A DNA stretch of 64,000 bases from Varanus komodoensis (GCF_004798865.1 NW_025335268.1:5586486-5650485); one strand, 5' to 3'; counted from the first letter of the stretch, positions 48,098 to 62,695 are shown. Numbers and translations: made by a program. Notes: generated by a model from the sequence alone, not told the origin.

Positions 48098-48189
48098 CAA
48101 AACCCATACAGAGACCATGACATTAAGCCTGCACTTCAGACTTAATGTCTGTCTCCTCTACTCAGACCAAGATCTCTGAATTCTTTCCC

Positions 48190-48365
48190 ATCCAGTTTAG
48201 TTGGAAGAAATTTAGATTCCACTGATACTTTTCAAAATTGTATTTTAATATGTTTGCTTTTATTATGATTTTAATCGTTTTATTTGTGACTGCAAGCCCC
48301 CTGAGATGTCATTTGGGGAGTGGGGCAGAATGGTGTGGTACGAATGAAATCAACGAATAAACAGA
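48190..48365 (+). repeat. L2-type LINE 3' tail fragment
   Basis: A T-rich UTR-like stretch, then 'tgactgcaagccccctgaga', 'ggggagtggggcagaatgg' and a terminal A-rich 'aatcaacgaataaaca'. Confidence 0.55.
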
Positions 48366-48527
48366 TTGCCCACTAAGTCTTAGCTGGACTAGGAGATAAT
48401 ATGTAGTCTGGATATGTCGCATTAATTCTGGCTTTCTCTCCATTTAACTGGCCTGGCTTATAACAAAGGATTCTGGGAACTGTGATTTTATGAAGGTACA
48501 GGAAACACTGCGTTAAGGATGTCTAGG

Positions 48528-48680
48528 CCAGGGGTGGGCAACTTGTGGGCCCTCCAGACATTGTAGCCTAAAAGCCCTATCCCTCCTCACTATTGGCTTT
48601 GCTGGCCAGGGCTGATGGGAGTTGTGGCCAGAACAACTGGGAAGGCCACAAGCCTCCCACACCCCCCGCCCCGGCCCAGT
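48528..48680. repeat. Short hAT-like palindromic repeat
   Basis: The left side begins 'caggggtgggcaacttgtgg' and the interior holds 'cagggctgatgggagttgtg'. A CAGGGGT-type terminus is common among hAT non-autonomous elements. The right end is decayed and no target-site duplication was found. Confidence 0.5.
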
Positions 48681-49555
<875 letters not shown>

Positions 49556-49819
49556 TCTAAGTTCGTGCCAAACATGAGACTTTCCATGATACAAAGCTCT
49601 AAATCAAGGGCACTCCAGCTATTGGAAGGTATAGAAAGCAATCAATGCACTTTGCATACAAAATGCTCAGGCCTGTGAGGGCCCGGGCAGCCCTTCAGCC
49701 TTTTCTTTTTAACTTTGTGGCATTCCAGAGCTGCACTCCAATACATGGGCAGGGCAACAGCTTGGGGATGGCTACTTCAAGCTGTCGACTAGGCAAAAAT
49801 ACTGACAGGAAAATCCCAC

Positions 49820-49910
49820 AGTGCAATCCTATAAAGCTCTCCTCAGAAGCCAGCTCTACTGAGTGCAGTGGGACTTGCTCCCAAATGTGTCTAGAATTGC
49901 AGCTTTGCTT
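49820..49910. repeat. Short squamate dispersed repeat
   Basis: 'cagtgcaatcctataaagct', 'ctcagaagccagctctactg', 'cagtgggacttgctccca' and 'tgtctagaattgcagc' are in the order of a common, partly palindromic squamate repeat. A partial copy lies at about 5,778-5,850. Confidence 0.6.
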
Positions 49911-50889
49911 TGGAAATTTCAGGTGCAGCTGCCCAAGGGTGTTTCTAGATGAGGCTTTTATTGTGCAATAGCTCTGCCTCTGTCACAGCCCTTTATGGGG
50001 GTCTGGATAGCACAGCCTTCCCTCTGTAACTGGCAGATGCTTTCACACCACTCTTTCCCTCTTTTCTGCTACCATGGAAAAGGTTCTTGAGGGAAGGAAG
50101 GAATCGCTCCACAGTGCAGCTTTTCATGGATAGCTCTAGTTACTCTTTGCCTGGAAGCACCCCAGGTGTGTCAAACTGTACTCAGATGAGTTCAGTGGTG
50201 GAGGAGGAAAGATACAGCTGTTGGCGAGGAATGACCTCAACACTTCAGGAGGACACCAAGGTGGGGAAATGTGCCCAAGGCCCACCTGCTGCTCCTTGGG
50301 TAAAAGCTAGATGTGGCAGCCGGAAGGACTATCATGCCTGCCTTCTATATAATCCTTATAGATAGTCCACAATGCAGAGATGATCGACCTACAGGACATG
50401 GGTTTGATTAGAACAGTTCCACCATATGTCAATTATAATTAAATGAAATGCTGTGCAGAGCACCGAAGGAAGACACTCACATTGGCATTGCCAAAGGCAA
50501 ACTCAATATAAATGAGCCTTAGTATAACCTCCACTATACCTTTAAAGCTATTCCATAAACCAATGTTAATCCACACTATCAACCAGGATGTCAAGGAGAG
50601 GTTTGCCCTGAGGTACATTAGCTCCTGGGTTAACTAAGGCAAACATCAAATATGTTTGCCTCCCTTACTGGCTTAGTGTCTTAGGCAATCACATTGCAGA
50701 GGGAAAAAATGTGTAGGGTCACTCATAATCTTAATTCCCTCTGGTGTTCTAGTCAATACAGTGGGCATTCTGTCTCCTTAGCCAGGAAGTTCACACAAGT
50801 GCTTTAAGTGGAGGAAAGGCATGTTTAATCATTCTGCCAAATCAGGGTCTTTAAATAAAGCTAATATTTTTATACATTCATCTATATCT

Positions 50890-50965
50890 GGTATGGGCAA
50901 CCTGTAGTCCAAAACATCTGGAGGGCTCCAACTACCATCAGGATGAGCCAGCATATCAAAAGGTA
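50890..50965. repeat. Short palindromic dispersed repeat fragment
   Basis: It contains 'tgggcaacctgtagtccaaa' and 'acatctggagggctccaact', a partial member of the 48,528 and 3,225 families. Confidence 0.45.
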
Positions 50966-51439
50966 AAGATTCTGGAAAACACAGACCAAAATATCTGCAG
51001 GACTGCAATTGCCTACCTTCTGCTCCAGATGTGCAAACTGGAACTAGGGAGGGTAATGTAAGGAACACTGAAAACTGTTGGTTCCACTCTAGGCTCATCT
51101 TGCAGGGGTATCTGGAAATGGATTGTCTAGTATGCTAAGTGCTGGATGATTTAGGCAGAACAAACTTCTGACCTCATCTGCCCTAATTCTGACACCCAGA
51201 ATTCTATGATGGGGTGACAGGATCCATTCTTCATATATATATTTGTGTGTGTGTTTCAGAATTGAAAGTTCAGTCATCTTTCAGCCTCCAAAAGAGAAAA
51301 TGGGGAGGGGGGATTAGCGACGTTTGCCAATCTACTATTTTGGAAAGTGCGCCATAATTTCTCAAAGGAGCTGATCATTCTGGAAGTGATAATTTACTCC
51401 ATGTGCTGATCTCTATATTACACACTAATTCTAAACTAT

Positions 51440-51740
51440 GATATAGCATCAAATGCGCTCTCCAGAGAGGTCCGCCTGGTGCCGTCCTTATTTGTTTTTC
51501 GGTGCCAGGCCAAGACCTTTTTATTTAAACACTATTTTAACTGTTAATGGTTTATTTGTTGATATTAAATTGACCAGGCTGTGTCCACTATTTTATTTTA
51601 TGTATTTTAATTATTTGATTCTTTTTTTTTCTTTCTTTTTTTTTCTTTTTTGTATTTTATGTGGGATTTTATGATTGTAAGCGCCCCGAGGCTCATGCGA
51701 TGGGGCAGCATATAAGTTGTTTAAATAAAGAAAGAAATAT
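51440..51740 (+). mobile_element. L2 LINE 3' fragment
   Basis: The start encodes the final ORF2 block (ALSREVRLVPSLFVFRCQAK in sense, from about 51,455), followed by 'gacctttttatttaaacact', a T-rich UTR, 'gtaagcgccccgaggctcat', 'gatggggcagcatataag' and an A-rich tail. It is closely related to the 7.3-kb copy, so relatively young. Confidence 0.85.
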
Positions 51741-52104
51741 TAGTAATTTCAAAAGTACAATTATGTCATTGTGACTCTATAGTATAATTTATTGTAATAA
51801 TATCTTTGTGCTTTTTGAAAGAGAAGTATATCCATTGAAATCGGTAGTCTAAGATCAATGAGACTGGCCACCCTCCCCCAGATTATCAAGGAAAGCAAGC
51901 ATTCTGCCACTCTTTATCCCATGTGTGATATTCCCACAGATCTCTGATGAAAGAGTGCTATATTTATTCCTCACACAACTATGGCCTTGTTACAAGAGAA
52001 TTGTGTGTTGCCTCCTATTTTAAAACCTTGGAAGGCTGTGAAAAACTGAAGTACTAAGAATTTGCTGCAACAGGAATTGGGCATACTCACAGGTTTTCAA
52101 TTCT

Positions 52105-52600
52105 TTTGTGCCTTACGAACATAAAAGCTGTGCTGAATGAGACCAAGGGTCCATCAACTTGAACCTTCTACTCAAGCAGTAACCAACCAAGTGCCTTTGA
52201 AAACTCCACAAGTAGGACATAAGTGTAACAGCCTCCATTTTCTTGTGTCTCCCAGCAACTAGTGAACATTGGCACGCTGCCTCTGATACCCTCAAGATTT
52301 CTCCTCCACAAAGTTGTTTGATTTCTTTTTCAAGCCATCCAAATGGATGTCCACCGCTAGATCTTGTGGTAGCAAGCTCCACAGTTTATACACTGTGTGC
52401 AGAACGAATTCCTTTCATCTGTCCTGAATCTCTCTCTAGTCAGTTTCAATGGATGATCCTATAGGGTTCTAGTGTTATGTGGAAGAAAAAAAAAATATCC
52501 ATAACCTCTTCTCTGCACCTTGCATAATTCTGTATACTTCCATTACTGTATACCTGACTAGCTTTTTCCCCCCACAAAGCTAAACAGTCTTTGGTGGAGG
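52105..52600 (-). mobile_element. CR1 LINE fragment
   Basis: The plus strand begins 'acgaacataaaagctgtgct', then 'gagaccaagggtccatcaac', 'cagcctccattttcttgtgt', 'ccatccaaatggatgtccac', 'gtggtagcaagctccacag', 'cctgaatctctctctagtc' and 'cttgcataattctgtatact', the CR1 3' part in reverse order. It is non-coding and moderately diverged. Confidence 0.85.
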
Positions 52601-52861
52601 TGTATGATTCAAACAACAGCTTGGTTGATAGCCCAAAAGTGTCTTGCATGGGAAAAAGAACACATGAAGAGTGTGTTAGGTGGGTTAGCCCTGCCACTAA
52701 TTATCCATACTTCTGCATGTTTGCCTGGAATGGCATGCACATACATGAGGAGAGTGGAACTAGAGCACCTCCCTCACACATGGAGGTACACGTCTCACAA
52801 GTCAGGTGTGTGTTCTGGTGCCTGCATATACCAGCTGCTGGAGAGCTTGGACAGGCAGAGG

Positions 52862-52965
52862 TCTTGCACCCATCCTGCTTCTGTGGGTAGCTGGTTTACC
52901 ACTGTGTGTGCAGAATGCTGGACTGGATGGACCCCTGGCCTGATCCAGCAAGGCTCCTCTTGTGT
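52862..52965 (+). repeat. CR1 LINE 3' terminal fragment
   Basis: Words are 'accactgtgtgtgcagaatg', 'ctggactggatggacccctg' and 'cctgatccagcaaggctcct', ending 'cttgtgt'. This is the last 100 bases of the common sauropsid CR1. Confidence 0.8.
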
Positions 52966-55900
52966 ACTGCAGGGGTGTGTGGATTGATGGGGGTCGGGCT
53001 GGCCCACACAGCCCAATAATCCCACCCACACATGCTTTCCCCACCATTGCATGGGAGGTGGATTCTGCTGCTATCAAGGATCCTGACTCTCTTAAGAGTA
53101 TTCCATACAAGCCCAAAGAATACACAAAGGTGGGGAAGGGAAATGGATTTCCCCAGTTTTAGAATGCCATGGTCTGCATCCTTCAAAGCACACTCTCTCT
53201 CTACAACATAAGCATTGTTTTGAACAGATGTCTGGCTCTTCACAGGAAAAATGAACTGTGCATTTATTGCTACTTTAAAAAAAGTAGTACGCCCACAGAT
53301 TTCTAGAGCCCCTGCTAATCGTCCAGCAGTGCCACAAGCAGCCACAAAGTTATCATTCTACAACAAGCCAAGGAAGTATCAGCCACTAACTGAACGTGGA
53401 AACAGCTAATTCTGAAGGTTGAGAGGGAAAAACAAAACAGTAAACTCATGGATACATGTGTTTTCTTTATAGTCCAATGGAATGAGGTTCCAGAATGTCA
53501 TGCAACTGTACAGCCTATTTTCATTCTAGTAAATAAATGGTTAGATTAGGGTATGCACTACTCAAATATAAAACCCCCAGTACAGATTAAATGAAAACTT
53601 TCAGCTCAATTTCGAGTTATATGACATTCTTCATACAATTTCAAGGGTGCAAGGCAGAAATTCATGGACCCAAAAGCTCACCACTGCCGCAGAGGAGCTT
53701 GGGAGAGCAATGACAGTGTTTTGTCCCCATATGCCCCTCTCAGAGCATTACTGTGTGATCAAATCAGCATGGTTCTGGGGGCTATGGAGGCCAGCAGAAG
53801 TCCTATCCCTGCTGTAGAAGCTGGTTTCATCTGTGCCCAAACTTGCCACTATCAAAAATTCACCTAGATTGCCCTACATCATGCCCTGAACTTGGGATGG
53901 CATATTGCCTTGGCCTTAGCATATGACCAGTCTAAGGAATATAACCATATAATAACAATGCTGGATGAGACCAAGTCTAGATGCCACTTTCTGTAGCATT
54001 TGTGAAAGATTCATGTGCAAGTCTTCGAAAACACATGCCCATCCCTTGAGAAGAGGGGGTTCTGTGTTTCTGAATTGTATTCAATGATCTTCCAGATACA
54101 CTTAATGCTCTTCCTGTCTGGTAAGATGCTCCTTGGATTTGGAGCATGTGAATCTCACCGCATGTGTAAGGTAAAGTCACCCTGCCTACAGTTACCCAAT
54201 ACTGTGGAAAGCTTTAAAAGCCAGTCCCTTTAACTAGAGTCCTTATGTAGAGTCCTAGACTTTTTAGTATGTACAAGACAGCTTTGCATTGGAGTTGGAG
54301 GAATCAAATACAGCATAATTTTGAGACCTCTTCCTCAAGGCGTTGGAAAATACTGTTCAATATCGATAGAGTATGCTAGGAACACAGCTCTGCGGCAGCA
54401 CGCACAGATGATGTTCAGAGTGATCACTGGACCCTCCCTCTCCATCCAAGCATTTTCATGCATGCAAAAGAGAAAACTCACTGCTCTGTGTTCCACTTGT
54501 GCCTTGGGATGCTGTGTGCTGGAATGCAGGTTGCTGTTACGAGGCAGAAGTCACATCCCATGTTTGGAGGGAGGGAAAGAGAGATATGCTCTGTTTCTGG
54601 TATTTCTAGCTACCAGAGTTTCTCAGACTATGGAGGGAAATTGCAGGCACAAGAAACTCCTGCAGCGAGTTTTTCTCAATTGGGGTTAGGGATGTACAGA
54701 CTTTGTTCCAACTATTCTGCCCCGGTTTTGCAGTTTGTCAGGTGTCTTTGACTCCATCATGCACTTATTGAAGGAATCTGGTTTTTCTAGGAGAGTTTGT
54801 TTGCCAATGCACACTTTCGCTAATCTCCCAAAAAGGTTTCAGTAAATCCACATAACTTGGAAAGAGCTGGTCCTCTGTGGAATCTGCGGGCTGGGCTAAG
54901 GATTTTGTGGATAGCCATAGATGGGGCTGCAGACACCTACTTAAACAACCTCCTTCTCTAAGGAAACTACATAGACCTGACACCACTTTGCAAAGCAGCA
55001 ATGGATGGAAAGGCACAAGTTGGTGGCAAAATGTGAAAAACAATTCCTCACCAATAAGACATGTGCAAGATGCAGGCAGAGCGGGTTTTTGAAAAATCTA
55101 GTTTAGCCTGCATTTTTCAAAGTCTCCCTGCCCCCACCCCCAGCATTCACATCTTCAGGTGGCAGAACAGATAGGACCCATCTGACTCCTCTCTGGACTT
55201 CTTAAGGCCATGGATTTGGCTCCAAAGCAATGCAGCACACATCCTTCATTTAAGGAAGCCTGGCCTGGCAGCCAGGACCATGTGCTGGCAACAAGGTGCC
55301 CCCATGGGACCAGCTCTTGCCCCAAAAGGAAGAAACCTGAATCCAGTAATATCACCTACCCTTGGAGTAGGTTGGTAAAATGTCTCAATGTTTGTCTGTT
55401 TTGAGTAGGTACCACACTGTGACTTTGGAATCAACCAAGCAATCTCCAGGTGGTTCCAGGTGGCAGTAAGAATCAATAGGACACCAGCTCCAAGCTTCAA
55501 AACTGAATTGTGTAAAGCAGGAAAAAGTACCGCAAACACACAGAGACCAGTTCCCAGATTCAAGATGCACCTCATGCTGTGAGATAGCTGGTGGGGTCTG
55601 GGATCGATGGGTGGATGAGTGCGCCCAAAATAGCTGCTAGGCAGGTTGTTCGGGCCCTAGAAAGATGGTGCCCACAACAGCATCTAAATCTTGCTTGGTG
55701 GACACTAAGTTTTACATTTCTGCCTGGCAAGACAAAACCTGAATTTTTATCCTTTTTTCAGAAAGGAGTGCTCAAATTAACTGGTCAAAAAGTTCTCCAG
55801 AATCTTTCTATATATAGAAACTTGATGCATTATGTAAGGGTCAACTTATGCATAACCAGAATAATTATGTAATAAGAACGCTGATTCACATTCTCTTATT

Positions 55901-58859
55901 TGTGCTTTCGTGCTCACTATATACACCATGCAATCATCACATGAGTAGTACTAATCAATAGAAGGGAATCCTAGCAAGCAATGACATTTTCATGTGACTT
56001 GGCCCCAGGATCCTAAGACTGGTGGCAATCAAAATCTTTACAAGCATTGTTCTTGGACAAACCAGTCACTGGACCCGAGTTATCTGTGTGTCTTCACGAA
56101 GAAATGAACAAAAGGGAGCAATGACAGAGGATTTCAGCATTTCTGTTTACCCTAAGAACAATTTACTGGGCAACTCCCCCTTTGTTTCACTGGGGTTTAT
56201 TATAGAAAAACTTCTTGGAGGATTGCATCTTTTTCCAGGGCAGCAGCAGAGAAAGGTTTTCAGTTATTATTTAACCCCTTTGCAGAAACTCTTCTCTGAT
56301 GAGAAATGGACTGACCATGTGTCCTACTTTACAGAGACCAATCCTCTGTTTGAAGGGCCGTCTAGTTTAAAGAAGCCCAGTTTAAAGATAAAGGAAGGTA
56401 AGATGAGAGTCAGTCGGAAGTCATCCATCCTTAGAACCCAAACAACAAACTGAGCAGGCACACCTGTGGTCATTTCCAAAGGTGCATCTGAACATATAAG
56501 TATATGATTATCTCAATCTCCTTTCAAGCTCTTTCTCTCTTAGTTAAGCATTGCATCCTTTTCGGTGAAGTACAAGTGGCAAGCCCATGGAGAAACATTT
56601 TTCCCCCAACAGTGCACACAATGCTGAAAAAGAATGTGTGAGTTGTACCAGATGGTGTCACCAACACAGCTTTTCATCTGGAGTTCTACAAGCATTTTCC
56701 TCAGCTGCCATGTGACCCTCACCAACAATCTTTTGCCAAAGTCACAACTAGCCTAGAAAAAAGAACCTTAAACATTCTACAGGAAGATGACTTCTTGTTA
56801 TGTTATGCACCATCAAGTCATCTCCAACTTAGCTTGCCCAGAATGTCCACCGCAACACAGGAAGTGCTAAATTAGACATGCATGGACATCACACCCAACT
56901 TCTATGATGCTCAGCCGAATCTGTAAACTGCCTGCAATTCAGCAGGTATCAAAGCAGAGTGTGGTTTGGACAAATGACAACACAGGATGCTGAGCGTCTA
57001 GCACTTTTAGTACACAAATCAGTTGTGAAATGGTTTGACATCATCTTTTATGTTCTTAACCTGATTTTCCTATATTTTGACAGTTTGTACATTTTGTACT
57101 TTTCTTTGTTTTGAATGTGGCATATGCAAAAGCCTGGTTAGGTACTGAGCAATGAACCAAAACTGAGGCTCTCAGGCCATAATGTGTGTTCACCTAAAAA
57201 CAGACATTGCTTTAAATTCATATCTGGCAGCTACATATTTTATATATTTGCATTCTAATACAGGCCAAAGGAGCCCAAGCTGGATTAGAGTGGGGCATAT
57301 AGCTGGTTTAGAGATCTCAATCAGGGAGGCTGCACCTACTCTGGATTAAAAATGACAATCACATTGCCACTGTATATGAATGTAATGTCTGTTCTGGACC
57401 TCAGTGTTTCATTTGCACCATGTCTTATTGACTCCCTGGCATACTCCTCATTTAATATGGATCCCACAGTGTGAACAGGATCCTGCAAAGAACAAGATAC
57501 CATTTATCATGTGCTGGACATTGTCATTCTGGACAACTTTTACTAAATTCATTCTGTGATCCACAGATTGTCCAAATGCATTCCCTTCTACATTCTGCTT
57601 ACTGAAAGAATGATATTTTTGGATGCAAACTCCATTTATTTGTATTCCCCTGCAAAAAAAAAAGTTTTAAAAGATGTAATCCATAAAATCTGTGCCACAC
57701 AGGAAAAGCTGGTTCACTACAGAGCCTGCAGGTCAGGTTCATAGAAATCCAAACTCATTACTTCTAGCTGTAGTCCACTCCAGAATTTGCTCTCCACCAA
57801 GACTTCTCAGAGCAGAACTTCTGAGGAGGAAGCTAGTTACCTAATCAGCCAAATATGAGCAACTTGAACTTACTTCTAATATTGGCTACATTGCAGCAAC
57901 CAGCCGATCTGGTGAGAAAAACGGTGTGCCATTTGTACACAGAAGTCAAACCAGTTTCTTTCCGTGTTAAAAAAAGCCACATGGAACAGGCTAGAAGCCC
58001 CCACTCCAATACACACTTTCATCTTTTGGGGTGCCCAGCACGGTTCCTCCCACCATGCAAATCCACCTCTTGACCTAAGCTATCGGAGTGAATCATTTGC
58101 AGAAATTTACAGCAAATAAACTGGAAACATTCCATATGCTCATAAGGTCAATTCTTTCCTCACCGTTGCCATATATTGGTTACTTGGAGAAGATGTTTTT
58201 TAAACAAAGCTTTCCAAAAAGAAGCTCATGAACAACCTAGATTATCTAGCAATCCCATGCTGGATTTTGAAGAAGTCAGTGGTTTGCTCATGAGCCACAA
58301 TTAGTTATTTATGTTAACAGTAATTCCACTGTTAACATGGACATGGAAGTGACCCAAGATGTTTCACTGATCCTGTACAATTTCATATCTGATCCTTCCA
58401 GTTCCCAGAGCTTTTGCTAAAAACCAGAACTATGCCTGTTCATTATACATGGCAACTCAAGCTGCTTTTCAAAAGTTTGCATGATATTGGAAGTATGCTT
58501 GCTCCAATATTCTGTATCCCAACCCCTCTTGTCCCCCCTGCTGGAATTCATGGGCCACTCTACATATGACTTTTCTTAGGTGCACAAAGCTTATTTGCAT
58601 TTATTTATTGTGTCAGGTGTGCATGCATGCACACATGTGTCAAATGGAGAGTTGTCTCAGGAGCCTGTGCTTTTGGATAAGGAAGGAATGGAAACATGTT
58701 TTTGCTCTTCACCAGCCAGTGTTTTTCTCCTATTTACCCATGTAGCTTTCCTTGTTTCAGGTTCTAAAGGCATGTCTACCACATATACCTATCTGGATGC
58801 TTAGAGAGTTTTCAGAGATTTGCTTCCTAATGTCCCCATTAACTGAACTGAGGTAGAGA
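52966..58859 (-). other. DUSP10 intron stretch without exon
   Basis: No exon was recognised in either strand. A short CR1-like end ('ataacaatgctggatgagac') lies at about 53,945-53,990, and near 56,800-56,860 there is a fragment resembling the repeat at 5,460. The rest looks single-copy. Confidence 0.4.
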
Positions 58860-59155
58860 AGAACTTACTAGAAGGCCTTTTTAGTGGTGGCATCCAGGTT
58901 AACTTCCCTGCCCAGACACGATCTCCTGGCACCTACAATGTGGTCTGCGAGTGAAGACCTTTTTTATGTCCATTTTTTTTAGTCCTTCAGGGTTGTCTCC
59001 TCATGTGTTGTTTTTAGATCTTGAAAATATTAGTGGGTCTTACACTAGTTTTTATTTTGGTTCTAAATTTTAAAGGTTTTATATTTTATCAACCTGTATA
59101 TTGAAGATTCACCTTTTAGCAGTTGGGTGGTATGGGAACGAAGTAAATAAAAACA
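58860..59155 (+). mobile_element. Decayed L2 LINE 3' fragment
   Basis: It starts with a 'aaggcctttttagtggtggc' block corresponding to the RRRAFSAVA region, then 'tcctggcacctacaatgtgg' and 'gtgaagacctttttta' (KTFL region), a T-rich UTR and a final 'agttgggtggtatgggaacg' with 'aaataaaaac'. It is old and interrupted. Confidence 0.55.
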
Positions 59156-60034
59156 AAAGAGAACTTTCCCCTGAACATCAATGGTAATATGAAGCACTTT
59201 TAGGAATGCAGCTGTGGCTTCACACTCTCAAAATATGCCCAAGCAGGAGGCAACCACATGATCCCAGCATGCATACACTTCATGTGCAGAAGCATCTCCC
59301 CCTGTGATGCCCATGCTGGATTCCTGACTACCTGGGGAGATGCAGAAACTTGCAGGTATATTGCAGGTGTGCTGCAGTGTGTGGGGGGGGGCAGGGGGGC
59401 TGTCCCTGAATTGTCATTCCTTTACACTGCACATCTTTATTGAATATTCAGAGGCCTAGATGCATCTATAGCCTTTTCGGAAGTCTAAGTGCAAACATGC
59501 AAAACTGTATTCAAGCAATGTCGGGGTAAAAACCAAATCAATCTGCAAACAGATTCCTATCATCTTACTAACATGTATAATACTCTGAGCATATGCGTGC
59601 AGTATTAAGTTGGGTTTGTTATCATGGGAAGAGCAGTACAGTGGTAGACACTTCACTGTTGAAGTAGCAACTACAGAAAATCTAGAGCATTCAAAAGGCA
59701 GATTGATTCTGGGGGCTAGCTGCTCCTTTACAGGAAAGTGGGATAAACACTCATGGAATCACTGTGCCACAAAATTGCTTGGGGTCAGGACAACTGGTAT
59801 GAAGCACCTTTGTTATAATGCACAACTATTGCACAAAATTGTGGCAAACAGCACCTGGAACCCAATCAGCCAGCCAGAAATGATTAACTATTTCTTCTCC
59901 TTCTGCTGCTCTTCCATAAAAACTTAAGCCTCCAAAAGCTTTTTTTGTTTTCAAGGTGGTAGAGGGGAAGACTGAGGCATCGTGCTAAACATTTGTGCAG
60001 GGTGTGCTTTGCACTCAGTTGTGGTTTTGGGTTT

Positions 60035-60150
60035 GATTATGGCTATCCATGGCTACATGCTGCCACCAAGATCAGAGGCAATGTGCCTCTGAAAACCGGT
60101 CACTCGGAAGCAGCAGGGATAGGCTAGTGTGTTCTTATGACCTTAAAAGC
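60035..60150 (+). repeat. CR1 LINE 3' fragment
   Basis: Words in order are 'ttatggctatccatggctac', 'atgctgccaccaagatcaga', 'ggcaatgtgcctctgaaaac' and 'tgttcttatgacc'. It resembles the CR1 end at 10,142-10,350. Confidence 0.75.
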
Positions 60151-62516
60151 ATCAAGTGTAGCCCTATTAAGAAGTCTGAAAAAGTGTGTTACAAATCAGG
60201 ACTTGCAAGGCAGCAGGACCAGCTGTAGCTAGCCGCTGAACATACGCTTTCTACAAACACAGGATCACCACCGTGCAATATATAAAGCAGATGAGCAATG
60301 GTGTTTTGTGCTGCCTCTCTTCCCACTGAGCAAGGCAGCTTGGCACCTTTAGCAGCTTCAGAGATTTTCTTAGCAGAGGTAGGAAGCTGCACAGGAAAGC
60401 TTAACTTCTGGTTCTAATGCACCTACTTAACAGAGAGCCTCCAGCTCTTACCGATGTGACCATTCTAACAGAAAGGCAGTTGTTGTAGGCACAGCTTGCA
60501 AAGATTTAGATCTGCTCTTCAATAAAGTGTTATGCATCTTCCTTTTATAATGTAAGCGTTACTTCCACAACTTTCTAGTAGGTCAATGAGTTCTTACTTT
60601 TCTAGCATCCGAGCACTAAGACAAAGTTACAACAACTAAAGATTGACAGCTAGGGGAGAAAGCAAAAAATAATTAGGGAAATGCAGCTTCTCACTGTTAC
60701 CTTTCCACTGCCTCTGGCAGATCCAGGATTATTGTAATGCCTTAATTTCATTATGGGAACAGTTGATTTTTTTTTTAATCTCTCAATTCATTACACACAA
60801 GCATGTGAGAGAGAAAGTAATTTGTCTCTACATGGTAACACTAAAGTTTATGCACTGTTTAAGCCCAGATAAGAAAACATTCCCTTTCCCATTTTCCCAA
60901 AATGGCAAAAACTAAAGCATGCTTTGATGACATGAAGCTGCATTAAGATGGGTATATTGGTAATTATTGTTAACATAAAGCAAAGGCATTTACACTTTTA
61001 CGAATCATAAATAAAGCATACTTTTATGTGATGAGTCACACATAATACATTTGGTATTTTCCTTTTCAAAATAGCAAAGCCACCCAGACTGGCTGAAGCT
61101 CAGGCGCTGAATTCCAGCCCCGGCCAAAAGATCTCACTAGTACAAATTTCCACAGTCATAAAACAGCAGTGTTGCCCCTTTTACCAGGGGGTCCCATGAG
61201 GGGTTTCCACACCCAAGATCCATGTGTCAGCGCTTTTTCATGGTGTCAAAGCAAGCGTCAGGTCATGGTAGGCTACCACTGCTGGCAGAACCAGTTTTCT
61301 GCTTGTGGATTCCCCCAAGGACTGATGGCATTTGCAGGCTGACAACATCTGGAAGGCCAGCACTGCTGTGGTGGGGAGTATGAAGCCTTCCAGATGTTGT
61401 CAGATTGAAATTGCTATCCACTCTAGCCAGTGCAGCTGGTGAGAAGGGCTGAATCATCCAACACCACTAAACATGCTCCCTGCCTGATCTGTAGGTTCTT
61501 TGCTAGGGAGAAATGGATAAGGGCAGCCAGTTTTAGGAAGATAGGACAACACACACATTTTGAACCGCTACACACTGAAACATTTCTCTCCAATAAAGTG
61601 CATGAATACATAGCTTCACTGTGTTTTATAAGCTGGGTGAAGACATTTGTATTCACCAAGATATTTTAATACCCCTGCAACTCTATGGACTAATTTTATA
61701 AGTTTACAGTGCTTCCAATGTTTCATATTCATGGAGGACTTTTACATTCCTGCACTTGGAATTTACTGTGCAATATTAAATGGGTTTGAATAAAGAACGA
61801 CCACTTAATTTCTTGAATTAAAAAAGCAGAATATATAAATACACCCTAATTACTATATAGGGCTCTTTTATTTGACTACAATAGTTATCCTCTGAGTCAG
61901 AAGAAAAGACACATATGTGAAAATGCAATATTTAAATAAGTCTCTGAAAAGACTTTCCTTGTATGAAAAAACGTTTGTTTCAAACTTAATGAGAGGTTAT
62001 ACAGAACTAGATCTTTTTCCCACTTGTCCAACAGAGCAAAGCTAGAATTGCCACAAAAAAACAAGATTTGAGGCACATGTGCAGGCTCCTCTGAGGCAAA
62101 ATATATATAGTAATTTCCAGGAAAATTGGAAATATTTATTTGGAAGGGGGATTATGTCTCTCTAAACTAGGAAATAACTGCTTATAAAGCAAGCATACAG
62201 ATCAAAGTATTCACTTTTAAACTTCAGTCAGATGTACCTCTTCAAGGAATGGTACGAGGACAATTAATTTCTATGCCATGTAATAGCTAAAGCTCTCTGG
62301 GTCATGTAAAACAAGAGTACTACACTCCCTACTAGTAGTAGTAGTCCACTGTGCTGGGTAACCTCTGCCTCAAGTTCTGGACACCATGTCAGTTTCAGAG
62401 AAACTATAGAACATTTTTGGAGAAGTAAAGTTGAAGAAAAAGGACAAGAAATGTTTTATAAGCTGGGCTTGTAAAAACATGCTGCAGCATGGAGTACAGC
62501 TTTTCAGTATCCTGGC
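60151..62516 (-). other. DUSP10 intron stretch, AT-rich
   Basis: Apart from the hairpin at 61,339-61,403, no repeat or exon was recognised. About 60,700-61,070 is AT-rich and repeat-free and includes one TGAGTCA word near 61,031. No function can be claimed from that. Confidence 0.4.
61339..61403. repeat. Perfect 19-bp inverted repeat (hairpin)
   Basis: The left arm is CTGACAACATCTGGAAGGC (61339-61357); its exact reverse complement lies at 61385-61403, separated by 27 bases. The arm words 'acatctggaaggc' link it to the palindromic repeat family at 3,225. Confidence 0.9.
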
Positions 62517-62524
62517 CAGCCATG

Positions 62525-62695
62525 CAGGGCCATCTTAATGCACGGGCCTGATGGGCACTTGCCCGTGGGCCCCATACAAATCTGTGCATGTTAACCCTTG
62601 GAAAATTGGAGACCTTCCAAAATTAACAGTAGTTGTCAAAGGGGCCCCAGTACACTGTTTTGCCCGGGGCCCATAATACTGTTAAGACGGCCCTG
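62525..62695. mobile_element. hAT-type non-autonomous transposon (MITE), 171 bp
   Basis: It begins CAGGGCCATCTTAATGC, and its right end is the reverse complement of CAGGGCCGTCTTAAC, giving terminal inverted repeats of 14 bases with one mismatch. GGGCCC-rich inner arms also pair imperfectly. CAGCCATG flanks it exactly at 62517-62524 and 62696-62703. An 8-bp duplication with CAG...CTG termini is the mark of the hAT superfamily. No ORF, so it needed a transposase in trans. Confidence 0.88.
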
